Source: Tilletiopsis washingtonensis (lineage: Eukaryota > Basidiomycota > Exobasidiomycetes > Entylomatales). Taken from it: a DNA stretch of 64,000 bases. Shown one piece after another: positions 61,538 through 64,000 of the stretch (positions are counted from its first letter, which is position 1; every line of letters starts with the position of its first letter). The position numbers and the translations under genes are program-made. Location of the stretch: assembly GCF_003144115.1 (NCBI RefSeq), contig NW_020312011.1, forward strand, positions 359,937-423,936. The letters are read 5' to 3'. The notes under the pieces were generated by a model. That model searched no databases, was not told where the DNA came from, and saw only the letters and a program-made list of their open reading frames with translations.

Positions 61538-64000
61538 ATGCCGACTGTCAGCGTCGACAAGGAGCGCTTCTACGCCTCGCTCGGGCGCCAGTACAGTGCG
61601 TGGCGCCAGGCTGTCGCTGCCGCCCGGCGCGCATGCTGACCCCCGCGCCTGCAGCGCGCGACGAGTTCGACGAGCTGTGCTTCCAGTTCGGCATCGAGCT
61701 CGACGACGATGTGCGTTGCTGTGGTGCAGCTGCGGACATCTCTGAGCTACGCCGCTCACGCATCGCCTCTCACACAGACTACAGAGGCCGTCAAGGGCAC
61801 GGCCGAGCGCCCCACGCTCAAGATTGACATTCCCGCCAACCGGTGCGCTGCGCCGCAAGTGCCGCGAGAGGCGCGCAGCTGATGCAGGTGTGCCACACAG
61901 CTACGACCTGCTCTGCCACGAGGGCATCTCGCGCGCCCTGCGTGTCTTCCTGGGGCAGATTCCGCAGCCGCAACTGCGCCTCGTGCAGCCCGCCGACGGC
62001 AAGCTCATCGAGTGCAACGTGCGCGAGAGCGTGAGTAGCGCGGCGCAGCAGCGGGCGTGCAGCAGAGGGGTATGCAGAGGGCGCACGCGAGCATGGACGA
62101 GTGGCAAGCTGCGGGCTGTGGCGACAAGCTGCGTCTGTGATGCATCAGAGGGTGCAGCTGGCTGTGGTTGCTGTTCATGCCGGGGCCCTGGACGCCGGGC
62201 ACGTGTGAGTCTTCGCCGGGCACTGACACGCTGGCCGCAGGTTGCCGATGTGCGGCCGTTTGTCTCGTGCGCCGTGCTGCGCAACATCAAATTCACGCCC
62301 GAGTCGTACGCGTCCTTCATCGACCTGCAGGACAAGCTGCACCAGAATCTCGGGCGGCGCCGCACGCTGCTCTCCATGGGCACGCACGACCTCGACACGA
62401 TCGCTGGGCCCTTCACATACGAGGCACTGCCGCCGCCAGAGATTGTGTTCGCGCCCTTGAACCGGCCCGGCGAGGTCATGGACGGCAACAAGCTCATGAC
62501 GGTGCTGGAGGGCGACCGCAACCTCAAGGCCTACCTGCCCATCATCCGCGACAAGCCGCTCTACCCGGTCATCCTCGACGCGCAGCGCACCGTCTGCTCG
62601 CTGCCGCCCATCATCAACTCGGAGCACTCGAAGATCACGCTCAACACGACCAACGTGTTCATCGACATGACGGCCACTGATCGCACGAAGATGGCGTACG
62701 CCCTCGTCATTCTCGTGGCCATGTTCGCTGAGCACTGCGCCGAGCCCTTCACGTGAGTCGATTTAAGGCATGCCTGCGCCCGAGAGATGCTCATATTCCC
62801 TCGCAGCATCGAGCCTGTCAAGGTCGTGCTTCCCGACGGCAGCTCACATCTCACGCCCGACCTCTCGCCGCGGCGCACGACGGCGCGCATCTCCTACATC
62901 AACTCGTGCACCGGCCTGGGCCTCGACGGGCCAGCCATGGCGAAGCTGCTGGAGCGCATGGGCCACGGCGCCTCGGTGTCGAGCGAGAACGCCGACGAGC
63001 TGGTCGTCGATGTGCCGGCGACACGGCCAGACGTGATGCACGAGTGCGACCTGATGGAGGATGTGGCAGTGGCCTACGGCTTCGACAACCTGCCGCGCCG
63101 CTTTCCCAGCACCAACACGGTGGCGCAGCCGCTGCCCATTAACAAGCTCGGCGATCTTGTGCGCCGGGAATGTGCCTACTCGGGCTGGACGGAGGTGCTG
63201 CCGCTGATTCTGGTGAGTCTGACCGCCTGTTAGCGCCCGAAACGCTGCTCATCTGCTGCGCAAGTGCTCGCACGATGAGAACTTCGCATCACTGCGGCGC
63301 AAGGACGACGGCACGACTGCCATTGTGCTTGAGAACCCCAAGACGGCAGAGTACCAGGTGGTGCGCACGTCCTTGCTGCCCGGCCTGCTCAAGACGATCC
63401 GCGAGAACCGCTCGCACTCGCTGCCGCTGCGGACATTCGAGGTGTCGGACGTGGCGTTCAAGGACGAGAACGAGCCGGAGCGCTGTGCCTCCAACGAGCG
63501 CCGTGTCGCAGCCGTGTACTGCGACAAGAGCGCCAGCTTCGAGGTGGTGCACGGCCTGCTGGACAAGCTGATGCGCGCCCTCGACGTGCCGCGCCTCGCG
63601 ATGGGCGATGCGGGCAAGCAGAAGGGCTACTGGATCGAGGAGGCAGAGAGTGAGTCGCGCGCACGGCATGCAGACGCTGGCAGACAGCTCATCGCGCGCA
63701 CAGACCCCACGTTCTTCCCCGGCCGCGCCGCCAAGATCTTCTTCCGGCCAGGGCCTGGCGCCTCTGCCGCCGCGAGCAGCTCTGCCGCCAAGGCCGTCGA
63801 GCTGCCGTCCGAGCTGCCGCCGGCGTCCGAGTCTGCCTCGGTGCCGCTGCCACAACAAGCGTCTGGCGCCGCCGCCGAGGCGTCAAAAGCAAAGAGCAGC
63901 GACAGCGACAAGGGCCCGTTGGCCTCCGTCGCCGACACGCTCGGCCGTGCACTCGCCGACGTCACTTCGGCCGCGTCAGAGGCCTCGTCGGGCCTCAAGC
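61538..64000 (+). CDS. FRS1: Phenylalanine--tRNA ligase beta subunit, cytosolic (3' end outside window)
   Basis: Beta chain of the heterotetrameric cytosolic enzyme that charges tRNA-Phe; it carries editing and tRNA-binding parts. Exons: join(61538..61595, 61655..61710, 61778..61842, 61901..62030, 62241..62752, 62807..63212, 63265..63649, 63704..>64000). It begins MPTVSVDKERFYASLG and continues FDELCFQFGIELDDD, NRYDLLCHEGISRAL, a B3/B4 editing-type region (LHQNLGRRRTLLSMGTHDLD), MTATDRTKMAYALV, the B5 segment (INSCTGLGLDG to DLMEDVAVAYGFDNLP) and NPKTAEYQVVRTSLLPGLL. After NPTFFPGRAAKIFFRPG the expected ending is interrupted by an Ala/Ser-rich insert that runs to the edge. The seventh exon uses a CAAG acceptor. 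Confidence 0.93.

Overview
The window is nuclear DNA of a GC-rich filamentous or yeast-like fungus, almost certainly a basidiomycete and most likely from the Ustilaginomycotina/Exobasidiomycetes side. The reasons are many short spliceosomal introns (mostly 50-66 nt, donor GTGAGT or GTGCGT, branch site usually CTGAC about 15-30 nt before the acceptor), strong G/C preference at third codon positions, long low-complexity tails on regulators, and a gene set (ENA-type Na+ pump, Skn7, class II myosin, Zn2Cys6 factor) that is fungal. No bacterial, organellar or viral sequence and no transposable element was recognised. The finer taxonomic placement is an inference.

Seventeen protein genes can be modelled; for every one all exon phases were checked and close in frame. 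From left to right: a kinesin-4 motor (-, cut by the left edge), an ENA sodium pump (+), myosin II heavy chain (-), the DRS1 ribosome-assembly helicase (+), a RING plus RRM protein (-), a Qc-SNARE (+), methylthioadenosine phosphorylase (-), the SAGA subunit SGF29 (+), ribosomal protein L10/uL16 (-), the HSF-type response regulator SKN7 (+), a four-finger C2H2 factor (+), a 65-residue four-exon protein (+), a Zn2Cys6 factor (-), the KEOPS subunit PCC1 (-), a RAB4-type GTPase (+), the branchpoint-binding protein BBP/SF1 (-), and cytosolic Phe-tRNA synthetase beta (+, cut by the right edge).

Strands mostly alternate, so promoters are often shared between divergent genes (263 bp between BBP and FRS1, 440 bp between PCC1 and RAB4, 730 bp between myosin and DRS1) and 3' ends often meet (104 bp between the SNARE and MTA phosphorylase). 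Long stretches without a convincing gene lie at 3.4-7.0, 33.9-37.7 and 50.0-56.4 kb. This is not a cluster for one pathway: it mixes housekeeping genes (splicing, ribosome assembly, translation, tRNA charging and modification), cytoskeletal motors, membrane traffic and stress or transcription control.

The observations most worth following are: six copies of GACTGAC, which match the ACUNAC branch-site core, downstream of the gene for the branch-site-binding protein itself; three FUBP/PSI-like tyrosine repeats at the C-terminus of that protein; a histidine at the predicted ionic zero layer of the Qc-SNARE; an 18-nt microexon in the RING-RRM gene; a palindrome and TGACTC cluster between RPL10 and SKN7; a hairpin in the long intron of the C2H2 gene; the tiny four-exon gene; and a possible cysteine-rich gene near 54.9 kb.
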